A stretch of DNA of 64,000 nt, taken from assembly GCF_042654365.1 (NCBI RefSeq), contig NZ_JBHSGG010000030.1, forward strand, positions 30,469 to 94,468, in the 5' to 3' direction. Numbering within the stretch: position 1 is the stretch's first letter; each line of letters starts with the position of its first letter. This DNA is from Coralloluteibacterium thermophilum. Lineage in GTDB: Bacteria > Pseudomonadota > Gammaproteobacteria > Xanthomonadales > Xanthomonadaceae. The notes under the pieces were generated by a model. The model ran no database searches. It was not told where the DNA came from and saw only the letters and a program-made list of their open reading frames with translations. The position numbers were made by a program, and so were the translations under genes. Shown piece by piece: positions 1 to 7,667 of this stretch.

Positions 1-1
1 C

Positions 2-334
2 GCGCTGGAGGGCATCTCGGCCCTGGTCGACACCATCGAGGCGGTCAGGGCGCGGCTCAACCCGACGCTGCGGATCGAGGGCATCCTGCGCACCATGTTC
101 GACGTGCGCAACAACCTCGCCAACGCGGTGTCGGGGGAGCTCATCACCCACTTCGGCGACCGCGTGTTCCGCTCGATCGTGCCGCGCAACGTGCGCCTGG
201 CCGAGGCGCCCAGCCACGGCCAGTCCATCCTCGGCTACGACCGCGCCTCGCGCGGCGGCGTCGCCTACCTCGGCGTCGCCGGCGAGATCGTGCGCCGCGA
301 GCGCGCCGTCGCCACTTCCACGGAGACGCCCTGA
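2..334 (+). CDS. parA: Chromosome partitioning ATPase ParA (3' end only)
   Basis: The 5' part lies outside the window; about 110 C-terminal residues are present. The readable part matches the C-terminal half of ParA/Soj ATPases: an ALEGISAL start, the conserved LRTMFDVRNNLA segment and the VPRNVRLAEAPSHGQS block. The Walker motifs would be upstream of the window. ParA moves ParB-parS complexes on the nucleoid during chromosome segregation. The stop codon overlaps the parB start by one base (TGATG), so the two are translationally coupled. Family assignment is firm; the full length cannot be judged. Confidence 0.93.
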   Translation, partial: ALEGISALVDTIEAVRARLNPTLRIEGILRTMFDVRNNLANAVSGELITHFGDRVFRSIVPRNVRLAEAPSHGQSILGYDRASRGGVAYLGVAGEIVRRERAVATSTETP

Positions 335-1224
335 TGGCGGTGAAGAAGCGCGGCCTCGGCCGCGGACTGGATGCCCTGCTCGGCGGCCCGGCCACCCCCG
401 CCAGCACTGACGAGGGCGCCCCCGCGCCGTCCGCCGAGGCGCTGACGACCCTGCCGATCGACGCCCTGCAGCCCGGCAAGTACCAGCCGCGCACCGGCAT
501 GGACCCGGAGAAGCTCACCGAACTGGCCGACTCCATCCGCAGCCAGGGCCTGATCCAGCCCATCGTGGTGCGCCCGGTCGGCGGCGACCGCTACGAGATC
601 ATCGCCGGCGAGCGCCGCTGGCGCGCCGCCCGCGAGGCCGGGCTGACCGAGGTGCCGGTGGTCAGGCGCGAGGTCGAGGACCGCGCCGCCATCGCCATGG
701 CGCTGATCGAGAACATCCAGCGCGAGGACCTCAACCCGCTCGAGGAGGCGCTCGCCCTGGCGCGCCTGATCGAGGAGTTCGGGCTGACCCACCAGCAGGC
801 CGCCGAAGCCGTCGGTCGCGCGCGCTCGGCGGTGTCCAACCTGCTGCGCCTGCTCGACCTGCCCGAGCCCATCCGCCGCCTCGTGGAGGCCCGCCGCATC
901 GAGATGGGCCACGCCCGCGCCCTGCTGAGCCTGCCCGAGAAGCAGGCGGTCGCGCTCGCCCAGGAGGCGGCCGACGACGAGCTGTCGGTGCGCGAGGTCG
1001 AGCAGCGCGTGCAGCGCCTGACCCAGGGCCTGCCGGCGCCGGCGCCCAAGCCGGCGGCACTGCCCGACGCCGACATCGCCGCGCTGGAGCGGGAGATGTC
1101 CGAGACCCTGGGCACCCGCGTGGCCGTGCAGCACGGCAAGGGCGGCAAGGGCAGGCTGGTGATCCATTACCACGGCCTCGACGCCCTCGAGGGCGTGCTG
1201 GAGCGCCTGCGCCGCCGCGGCTGA
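334..1224 (+). CDS. parB: Chromosome partitioning protein ParB
   Basis: A 296-residue ParB/Spo0J protein that would bind parS sites and spread along DNA using CTP, then be moved by ParA. The N-terminus (KKRGLGRGLDALLG) is the usual ParA-interacting peptide. The ParB/Srx CTP-binding domain follows (about residues 45-135), with GERRWRAA and ENIQREDLNPLEEA as its signature boxes. A helix-turn-helix centre (about 140-200, TQQQAAEAVGR-like) and a C-terminal dimerisation domain complete it. Length is normal for the family. The start ATG overlaps the parA stop by one base. No consensus parS site was seen in the window. Confidence 0.97.
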   Translation: MAVKKRGLGRGLDALLGGPATPASTDEGAPAPSAEALTTLPIDALQPGKYQPRTGMDPEKLTELADSIRSQGLIQPIVVRPVGGDRYEIIAGERRWRAAREAGLTEVPVVRREVEDRAAIAMALIENIQREDLNPLEEALALARLIEEFGLTHQQAAEAVGRARSAVSNLLRLLDLPEPIRRLVEARRIEMGHARALLSLPEKQAVALAQEAADDELSVREVEQRVQRLTQGLPAPAPKPAALPDADIAALEREMSETLGTRVAVQHGKGGKGRLVIHYHGLDALEGVLERLRRRG

Positions 1225-1246
1225 ACACGGCGGCAGCCGCCGTTCA

Positions 1247-1292
1247 CGCGCAAGCGCTTGCGCGGCAAGAGAAAACCGCGCATGATGCGCGG
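1247..1292. repeat. Two adjacent perfect palindromes behind parB
   Basis: The first is an 18-bp perfect palindrome, CGCGCAAGCGCTTGCGCG (1247-1264). Twelve bases on there is an 8-bp inverted repeat with a one-base centre (CCGCGCAT-G-ATGCGCGG, 1276-1292). Read on the minus strand, the second hairpin is followed by TTTTC and so resembles an intrinsic terminator in that direction. They lie in the 224-bp gap between parB and rpmB. Neither matches the parS consensus. A role as parB transcript end, protein site or both is open. Confidence 0.5.
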
Positions 1293-1448
1293 CTCGCTCC
1301 GTCCAGCCGACAGGCCCGGGCGCCCGGAAACACGACTCCGGCGCCGCAGGCGAGCGACTTCCCGCGTCGCGTACGACGGCATTCCGCCGCCGTGGGGCCG
1401 ATGTCTCCCTGGCCAAAGGGGGATCAACCCAATCCTATCGAGGTGCGT

Positions 1449-1685
1449 ATGGCCCGCGTGTGCCAAGTAACCGGTAAGGGTGTGCAGACGGGCAACAACG
1501 TCTCCCACGCCAACAACAAGACCCGCCGCCGCTTCCTGCCCAACCTGCACGAGCGCCGGTTCTGGGTCGCCAGCGAGAACCGCTGGATCAAGCTGCGCGT
1601 GAGCACCCACGCTCTGCGCACCATCGACAAGAAGGGCATCGACTCGGTCATCGCCGAGCTGCGCGCCCGTGGCGAGAAGATCTGA
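1449..1685 (+). CDS. rpmB: 50S ribosomal protein L28
   Basis: A 78-residue protein starting MARVCQVTGKGVQTGNNVSHANNK, the universal L28 N-terminus, with the RRFLPNLHERRFW block in the middle. It is a component of the large ribosomal subunit. The start is chosen at 1449 because it gives the conserved MARVCQ sequence and follows a GAGG ribosome-binding site; upstream in-frame starts would add non-conserved residues. Thirteen bases separate it from rpmG, the usual rpmB-rpmG operon of Proteobacteria. Confidence 0.98.
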   Translation: MARVCQVTGKGVQTGNNVSHANNKTRRRFLPNLHERRFWVASENRWIKLRVSTHALRTIDKKGIDSVIAELRARGEKI

Positions 1686-1698
1686 GGAGGACTGAATC

Positions 1699-1866
1699 AT
1701 GGCAGGCAGCAAGAGCGACAAGATCCGCCTGATCTCCTCCGCGGGGACCGGCCACTTCTACACGACCACCAAGAACAAGAAGAACACGCCGAACAAGTTC
1801 GAGTTCATGAAGTACGACCCGGTGGTCCGCAAGCACGTGATCTACAAGGAAGGCAAGATCAAGTGA
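1699..1866 (+). CDS. rpmG: 50S ribosomal protein L33 (cysteine-free form)
   Basis: A 55-residue L33, MAGSKSDKIRLISSAGTGHF through KHVIYKEGKIK, too short for most gene callers but unmistakable. A strong GAGGAGG ribosome-binding site precedes the ATG. It has no cysteine at all, so it is the zinc-independent (C-minus) type, as in most gammaproteobacteria. It is the second gene of the rpmB-rpmG operon, and an intrinsic terminator follows 43 bases downstream of the stop. Confidence 0.98.
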   Translation: MAGSKSDKIRLISSAGTGHFYTTTKNKKNTPNKFEFMKYDPVVRKHVIYKEGKIK

Positions 1867-1908
1867 GCCGGCCCCGGCCGGCCACCCCGCGCTGACGGGA
1901 TGCCTCCT

Positions 1909-1938
1909 GACGAAACCCGCCGTATGGCGGGTTTTGTC
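1909..1938 (+). terminator. Intrinsic terminator after rpmB-rpmG
   Basis: The stem AAACCCGCC / GGCGGGTTT with a GTAT loop extends outward to 13 pairs (one G-U) and runs into TTTTG. It lies directly behind rpmG and ends the ribosomal protein operon. Confidence 0.9.
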
Positions 1939-1953
1939 GTTTTGGAGAAGAGG

Positions 1954-2051
1954 CGGGAATCGGTGGCCGGGAATGGGGACCTGGAGGTCTCAAGCCGCCC
2001 GCGGCCTGCACCACTGCCCACGCCGGCTCCGTTCCCGATTCCCGATTCCCG
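1954..2051. repeat. Fold-back cluster of ATTCCCG/CGGGAAT heptamers
   Basis: Two copies of CGGGAAT (1954-1960, 1968-1974) are followed about 60 bases on by the inverse heptamer (GTTCCCG once, then ATTCCCG at 2038-2044 and 2045-2051). The two arms are complementary and can fold back on each other. Related TTCCCG words appear at about 22560-22590 and 36241. Such heptamers are typical intergenic material in Xanthomonadales; that family link is background knowledge and was not tested here. Confidence 0.7.
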
Positions 2052-2086
2052 CTCCTCGCCCCCGCCCCACCCCCTACACTACCTCG

Positions 2087-3409
2087 ATGCCCACCCACGC
2101 TCTCCTGATCGTCGGCGGTGGCGCGGGGGGCGCGCTCGTCGCGCTGCACGCCCTGCGCCGCGCGCCTGCCGGCGCCCGCATCCTCCTGGTCGAGCCGGCG
2201 GCGACGCTGGCGGCCGGCATCGCCTACGCCACGCGCTGGCCGGAGCATCTGCTCAACGTGCCGGCGGGGCGCATGAGCGCGTTTCCCGACGCGCCGGGCG
2301 ATTTCGTGGCGGCGCTCGCGGAGGACGGACACGCCGACCCGGACCATCTCGCGCACGTCTACGCACCGCGCCGCGACTACGGCGCCTACCTCCGTGCGCG
2401 GCTGTCGGCAGCCCGGGCGGCCTCGGCGGCCCGGTTCGAGGTCGTGCACGGGCGCGCGGTGGCGCTCGACCCCGCGACCGGCGGCATCGTCCTGGACGAC
2501 GGCAGGCGGTTCGAGGGCGACACCGTCGCCCTGGCCCTCGGCAACGCACCGCGGCGCCTGCGCGCGGACGGCGTGCAGGCGGTCGAGGCCTGGGACTACG
2601 ACGCGATCCGCGGCATCCCCGTCGACGCGCGCGTCGCCATCGTCGGCGCGGGACTGAGCATGGTCGACGCGCTGCTGAGCCTCGACGCGACCGGCCATCG
2701 CGGTCCGGTCGAGGTGCTCTCGCGTCACGCCCTGCTGCCGCGCCCGCATGCCGCGCACGGCCCGGCCTTCGCGGCGGACCTCGACGCCCTGCTCGCGCTG
2801 CCGGGCGTGCGCGCGCGGACCCGCCTGCTGCGCCGGTGGGTGGAGGCCGCCGCCGCGCAGGGCCTGCCCTGGCAGGCGGTGATGGAGGCGCTGCGCCCGC
2901 ACGTGCAGCGGCTCTGGCGCACGCTCGGCGCGGCCGAGCAGCGCCGCTTCCTGCGCCACGCCGTGCGGCACTGGGACGTCCACCGCCACCGCATCGCGCC
3001 CGAGGTGCACGCGACGGTGCAGGCAGCCATCGACGCGGGACGCGTGCGCCTGCACCGTGGCCGCGCGCTGGCGATCGCGCGGGACGCCGGCGGCCTGCGC
3101 ATCGAGACCGGGGCCGGCCCCCTGCGCGCGGACGTGGTGGTCAATGCCACCGGCGTCGAGAGCGCGGCGGCGCGGATGCGCAACCCGCTGCTCGACGACC
3201 TGCTCGCCCGGGGCGCGGCACGTCCGGGTCCGCACGGCATCGGCGTGGACACCGACGCCGAGGGCGCGCTCCTCGATGCCGCCGGCACGCCGCAGCCGCG
3301 CGTGCGCGTGGCGGGCAGCCTGCGCATCGGCACGCTGTGGGAGAGCCTCGCCGTGCCCGAGCTGCGGGTGCAGGCCGCCGCGATCGCCGCGCATGCCTTC
3401 CCGGGCTGA
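2087..3409 (+). CDS. FAD/NAD(P)-binding protein (HcnB/YdhS-like, NAD_binding_9 type)
   Basis: A 440-residue flavoprotein-like oxidoreductase of unknown substrate. The N-terminus MPTHALLIVGGGAGGALVALH is a GxGxxG Rossmann FAD-binding motif. It is followed by the EHLLNVPAGRMSAFPD region characteristic of the FAD-NAD(P)-binding (pfam13454-type) family, then a second nucleotide motif around VAIVGAGLSMVDALLSL, and a VVNATGVES-type C-terminal FAD contact. The start was placed at 2087 because it begins exactly at the Rossmann strand. The hexamer TACACT ends six bases before the ATG and there is no ribosome-binding site, which suggests a leaderless mRNA. It has no obvious operon partner. Function beyond redox flavoprotein is not assigned. 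Confidence 0.85.
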   Translation: MPTHALLIVGGGAGGALVALHALRRAPAGARILLVEPAATLAAGIAYATRWPEHLLNVPAGRMSAFPDAPGDFVAALAEDGHADPDHLAHVYAPRRDYGAYLRARLSAARAASAARFEVVHGRAVALDPATGGIVLDDGRRFEGDTVALALGNAPRRLRADGVQAVEAWDYDAIRGIPVDARVAIVGAGLSMVDALLSLDATGHRGPVEVLSRHALLPRPHAAHGPAFAADLDALLALPGVRARTRLLRRWVEAAAAQGLPWQAVMEALRPHVQRLWRTLGAAEQRRFLRHAVRHWDVHRHRIAPEVHATVQAAIDAGRVRLHRGRALAIARDAGGLRIETGAGPLRADVVVNATGVESAAARMRNPLLDDLLARGAARPGPHGIGVDTDAEGALLDAAGTPQPRVRVAGSLRIGTLWESLAVPELRVQAAAIAAHAFPG

Positions 3410-3472
3410 ACCGGCGCCGCCCCGCCCGCACGGGGCTACACTCGGGCACGCCGTCGAACGGGGGACTTCGGG

Positions 3473-6400
3473 GTGATCACCGGCTGGCTGCTGCTGCTCG
3501 TCTCCGCCGCCTACGTGGGCGTGCTGTTCGCGGTCGCCTGGTGGGGCGACCGCCGCCCCCTCTATCCCGCCCGCACCTGGCTGCGGCCGGCGGTCTACAG
3601 CCTGGCGCTGGCGGTCTACTGCTCCTCGTGGACCTTCTACGGTGCGGTCGGCACCGCGGCGCGCAGCGGCCTGGGCTTCCTGCCGATCTACCTCGGGCCG
3701 GTGCTGCTGCTGATCTTCGCGTGGCGCGTGCTGGAGCGGCTGGCGCTGATCGCGCGCGAGCAGAACACGGTCTCCATCGCCGACTTCATCGCCTCCCGCT
3801 ACGGCCGCGCGCGGACGCTGGCGGCCCTGGTCGCCTTCATCGCCGTGGTCGCGGCGATTCCCTACGTCGCGCTGCAGTTCAAGGCGGTGGCGATGAGCCT
3901 GGACGTGCTCGCGGGCACCGCCTCCGCAACGGGCCAGCACGCGGTGCTGGCCGACCCGGCCTTCTACGTGGCCGGGCTGTTCGCGGTGTTCGCCATCCTG
4001 TTCGGCACCCGCAAGCTCGACGCCACCGAGCACCACCACGGCATGATGCTGGCGGTCGCGCTGGAGTCGCTGGTCAAGCTGCTGGCCTTTGTGGCGGTCG
4101 GCGTGTTCGCGATCCTGCACCTGCCCGGCGGCGAAGGGCTGGGCGAACGCGTGCTCGAGGCCGGCCGCGAATTCGCCGGCAAGGGCATCCCGCAGGGCTT
4201 CGTCGCCCAGACCCTCCTGGCCTTCGTCGCCATCGTCTGCCTGCCGCGCCAGTTCCAGGTGGCCGTGGTGGAGTGCGAGGACGTCGGCGACGTGCGCCGC
4301 GCGCGCTGGCTGTTCGGCATGTACCTGGCCATCGTCTGCGTGATGGTGCTGCCGATCACCGCGGCCGGCCAGGCGCTGCTCGCCGGCGTCGCGGAGCCCG
4401 ACGTCTACGTGCTGGCGCTGCCCCTGTCCGAAGGCGCCACCACGCTCGCGCTGGCCGCCTACATCGGCGGCTTCTCGGCGGCGACCGGCATGGTGATCGT
4501 GGCGAGCGTGGCGCTCGCGACCATGGTCAGCAACGACCTGGTCATGCCCCTGCTGCTGCGCTGGCGCCGGCGCGCCGGGGGCGGCACGGCGGGCTCCCCC
4601 ATCGGCGCGCAGGTGCTGTGGGTGCGGCGGGCGGCCATCGTCGTCATCACCGCGCTGGCCTACAGCTACTACCGCCTCGCGGGCGAGACCGAGTCGCTGG
4701 CCGCCTACGGCCTGCTCGCCTTCGCCGCGGTGGCGCAGTTCGCGCCGGCCCTCATCGGCGGCCTGTACTGGCGCGGGGGCAGCCGCGCCGGCGCGCTCGC
4801 CGGGCTGGCGGCGGGCTTCCTGGTCTGGGCCTACACCCTGCTCGTCCCGGTGCTGCTGCGCGGCATCGGCGCCGACGCGGCCTGGCTCATCGACGGCCCG
4901 CTGGGCATCGGCTGGCTGCGCCCGGAGAGCCTGTTCGGCCTGCAGGGCTGGGACGCCATCACCCACGGCACGTTCTGGTCGCTGCTGGCCAACGTCGGCG
5001 CCTTCCTGGTGGTGTCCGCACGCTACCGGCCCAGCTTCGACGATCGCCTGCGCGCGACGCCGTTCCTCGACCCCTACTCGATCCGCCCGACGCTCGCCGG
5101 CGGCGTGTGGCGCGGCGGCCTGACCGTGGGCGACCTGCAGGCCCTGGCGGCCCACGTGATCGGCGAGCGCAACGCCCGGCGCGCGTTCTTCGAGCACTTC
5201 GCCGGCAAGGGCGTGAAGTCGGTGCCGCCCCAGGCCGCGGCCGATCGTGCGCTGGTGCAGTTCACCGAGCGCCTGCTGGCCGCCTCCATCGGCGCGGCCT
5301 CCGCGCGCCTGACCCTCACCACCGCGCTGCGCGGCTCGGGCATGGAGCTCGGCGAGGTGATGGCCCTGCTCGACGAGGCCAGCCAGGAGCTCCGCTTCAA
5401 CCGCGAGATCCTCTCGGCGACGATGGAGAACATGTCGCAGGCGGTCAGCGTGGTCGACCGCGACATGCGCCTGGTGGCGTGGAACCGCCGCTACCAGGAG
5501 CTGTTCGAGTACCCCGACGGCATGCTCTACGTCGGCCGCCCGGTCGCCGACCTGATCCGCTACAACGCCGAGCGCGGCGAGTTCGCCAGCGACGACGTCG
5601 AGGCCCAGATCGCCAAGCGCATCGGCTACATGCGCGCCGGCACCAGCCACCTGTTCGAACGCGTGCGCGCCGACGGCCGCACCATCGAGATGCAGGGCCG
5701 GCCGCTGCCGCACGGCGGCTACGTCACCACCTACAACGACGTCACCGACTACAAGCGCGTCGAGCGTGCGCTGCGCGAGGCCAACGAGAACCTCGAACGC
5801 CGCGTCGCCGAGCGCACCCGCGAGGCGGAGGCGGCGCACCAGTCCAAGACCCGCTTCCTCGCCGCACTGAGCCACGACGTGCTGCAGCCGCTCAACGCGG
5901 CGCGCCTGTTCGCCTCGGCGCTGCGCGCCACCGACGACGGACGCGAGCAGAAGCGCCTGGCGGAGCGCGTCGACGTCTCGCTGCGCGCGGCCGAGGAGCT
6001 TCTCGACGGCCTGCTCGACATCTCCCGCCTCGACGCCGGCGCGCTGGAGACCGAGATCACGGACTTCCGGCTCGACGAGCTGCTGGCCGGGGTCGGCGAG
6101 CAGTACGCGCCGCTCGCGGCCGAGCGCGGGCTCACGCTCACGGTGCGCACGCGCGCGATCACCGTCACCAGCGACCGCCGGCTGCTGCGCCGGGCGGTGC
6201 AGAACTTCGTGTCGAACGCGCTGCGCTACACCGAACGCGGCGGCATCGTGCTCGGCGTGCGCCTGCGCGGCGACGCGGCGCTGATCGAGGTGTGGGACAC
6301 GGGCCCGGGCATCGCCCCGCGCCACCTGCGGCACGTGTTCGAGGAGTTCCGCCGCTTCGACCAGCCCTCCCCCTGGGGCGAGCGCGGCCTGGGCCTGGGA

Positions 6401-6934
6401 CTGTCGATCTGCCAGCGCGTCTCGCACGTGCTCGGCCATCCCATCGCGGTGCGCTCGCGCGAGGGCCGCGGCAGCGTGTTCTCCATGCGCGTGCCGATCG
6501 CGCGCACCGCGATGCCCAGCTCGCCGCGGCGTCCGCCGCCGCCGGTCAAGGGCGACCTCGGCGGCATGCGCGTGCTGTGCCTGGACAACGACCGCGAGAT
6601 CCTTGCCGGCATGCGCGCCCTGCTGGCGCGCTGGGAGGTGGAGGTGTTCACCGCCGAGACCGTCGACGACGCCGTGGAGATCGCCAGCGACGCCCAGCCC
6701 GACGCCCTGCTGGTGGATTTCCACCTGCACGAGGACGCCGACGGGCTCGAAGCCCTCGGCCGCCTGCGCAGCGTATGCGGCACCGACACCCCGGCCGCCC
6801 TGGTGACCGCCGACGGCAGCGACGCGGTCAAGCGCAAGGCCCGCGAGCGCGGCTGCACCCTCCTCACCAAGCCCGTGAAGCCGGCCTCCCTGCGCGCCTT
6901 CCTCACCGCCCAGCGGAAGCGGGCGGAGGCGTAG
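3473..6934 (+). CDS. crbS: Hybrid sensor histidine kinase with sodium/solute symporter domain (CrbS-type)
   Basis: A 1153-residue membrane sensor. Residues 1 to about 510 form a sodium/solute symporter (SLC5) module with many membrane segments. A linker in the place of the STAC domain follows (about 530-620), then a PAS domain (about 640-760, MENMSQAVSVVDRDMRL), a coiled linker and HisKA with the H-box LSHDVLQPLNAAR (phospho-acceptor about His801). HATPase_c has NFVSNALRYT, DTGPGIA and GLGLGLSI. The C-terminal receiver has a phospho-acceptor Asp at about 1082 (LLVDFH). This order is that of CrbS/MxtR kinases, which control acetyl-CoA synthetase. The regulator and acs lie 2-3 kb downstream on the other strand. 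GTG start; TACACT lies 30 bases upstream. The 3' end overlaps the convergent ABC gene by 32 bases. Confidence 0.88.
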   Translation: MITGWLLLLVSAAYVGVLFAVAWWGDRRPLYPARTWLRPAVYSLALAVYCSSWTFYGAVGTAARSGLGFLPIYLGPVLLLIFAWRVLERLALIAREQNTVSIADFIASRYGRARTLAALVAFIAVVAAIPYVALQFKAVAMSLDVLAGTASATGQHAVLADPAFYVAGLFAVFAILFGTRKLDATEHHHGMMLAVALESLVKLLAFVAVGVFAILHLPGGEGLGERVLEAGREFAGKGIPQGFVAQTLLAFVAIVCLPRQFQVAVVECEDVGDVRRARWLFGMYLAIVCVMVLPITAAGQALLAGVAEPDVYVLALPLSEGATTLALAAYIGGFSAATGMVIVASVALATMVSNDLVMPLLLRWRRRAGGGTAGSPIGAQVLWVRRAAIVVITALAYSYYRLAGETESLAAYGLLAFAAVAQFAPALIGGLYWRGGSRAGALAGLAAGFLVWAYTLLVPVLLRGIGADAAWLIDGPLGIGWLRPESLFGLQGWDAITHGTFWSLLANVGAFLVVSARYRPSFDDRLRATPFLDPYSIRPTLAGGVWRGGLTVGDLQALAAHVIGERNARRAFFEHFAGKGVKSVPPQAAADRALVQFTERLLAASIGAASARLTLTTALRGSGMELGEVMALLDEASQELRFNREILSATMENMSQAVSVVDRDMRLVAWNRRYQELFEYPDGMLYVGRPVADLIRYNAERGEFASDDVEAQIAKRIGYMRAGTSHLFERVRADGRTIEMQGRPLPHGGYVTTYNDVTDYKRVERALREANENLERRVAERTREAEAAHQSKTRFLAALSHDVLQPLNAARLFASALRATDDGREQKRLAERVDVSLRAAEELLDGLLDISRLDAGALETEITDFRLDELLAGVGEQYAPLAAERGLTLTVRTRAITVTSDRRLLRRAVQNFVSNALRYTERGGIVLGVRLRGDAALIEVWDTGPGIAPRHLRHVFEEFRRFDQPSPWGERGLGLGLSICQRVSHVLGHPIAVRSREGRGSVFSMRVPIARTAMPSSPRRPPPPVKGDLGGMRVLCLDNDREILAGMRALLARWEVEVFTAETVDDAVEIASDAQPDALLVDFHLHEDADGLEALGRLRSVCGTDTPAALVTADGSDAVKRKARERGCTLLTKPVKPASLRAFLTAQRKRAEA

Positions 6935-7667
6935 CTGCGGCGCGCGCTGCCCGCAGGCGCGCGACCACAGCCGCCTCCACGCCGCCTTCGGCGCGGACGC
7001 GACGCAGCACGGCGTCGTCCCAGTCGGCCGCCACCCGACCCCCCTCGATCACAACCACCCTGTCGAACGCGGCTGCGGCGAAATCGATGCCGTGCGTGGC
7101 CAGGAGCACGCTGCAGGCGCCGCTGGCTGCGAGTCCGCGCAGATGATCGCGGCACTCCACGGCCGCGACGGGATCGAGACCGTTCATCACCTCGTCGAGC
7201 AGGACCAACGGCGGTCCGCCAACGATGGCCAGGACGATGGCAAGCTTCTGGCGCATGCCGAATGAATAGGTCCCGACGGGCCGGTCGAGCCATCGGGCCA
7301 GATCGAGGCGCTCAGCGAACTCCAATGCAGCCGCGTCCGGTCGTGAGAGACCGCGGCTTTCTGCGAACAGCTGCAGGCACTGGCTGCCGTCGAGCACTGC
7401 AGGGAGCAGTGCCGGATCCACCGCATAGCCCAGGGCGGTGCGCGCCTGCATGCCGGCGCGCACCACGTCGTGCCCGTCCACTGCGATATGCCCCTCGAAG
7501 CCGCGCAGAAGCGTCGCCACGCAGCGCAGCAGGCAGCTCTTGCCCGCACCGTTGGCGCCGACGAGACCGCAGAAGGTGCCACGCGGCAGGTTCAGATCGA
7601 CACCCGCGAGAACGTCGCGCCCGCCCAGCCGCAGACACAGGCGTTCGACCGAGAGCAGCGCCGTCAC
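6903..7667 (-). CDS. ABC transporter ATP-binding protein
   Basis: A 254-residue ATPase. Walker A is GANGAGKSC (last residue Cys instead of Ser/Thr), the signature is degenerate (TYSFGMRQK where LSGGQ is usual), and Walker B is PLVLLDEVMNGLDP. A GTG start at 7667 is used because it overlaps the permease stop as GTGA. This is the CcmA/ABC-2-type ATPase shape, driving export or membrane-lipid/protein handling by its partner permease. No substrate can be named. It is the last gene of the acs-crbR-permease-ATPase run and its 3' end crosses the 3' end of crbS. The region reads slightly less GC-rich than its neighbours, and the pair is not a usual part of crbSR loci. Confidence 0.82.
   Translation of the reverse strand: MTALLSVERLCLRLGGRDVLAGVDLNLPRGTFCGLVGANGAGKSCLLRCVATLLRGFEGHIAVDGHDVVRAGMQARTALGYAVDPALLPAVLDGSQCLQLFAESRGLSRPDAAALEFAERLDLARWLDRPVGTYSFGMRQKLAIVLAIVGGPPLVLLDEVMNGLDPVAAVECRDHLRGLAASGACSVLLATHGIDFAAAAFDRVVVIEGGRVAADWDDAVLRRVRAEGGVEAAVVARLRAARAAATPPPASAGR

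Noticed and set aside
1247..1264. parS site behind parB
   Set aside because: The palindrome does not match TGTTTCACGTGAAACA.
1859..6730. Very long open frame on the minus strand opposite the FAD protein and crbS, and similar ones at 13443-17252, 46528-50487 and 57208-60759
   Set aside because: At this G+C content stop codons are rare in the third-position-shifted frames. The translations are His/Gln/Arg/Ala-rich without domains and lie opposite well-identified genes.
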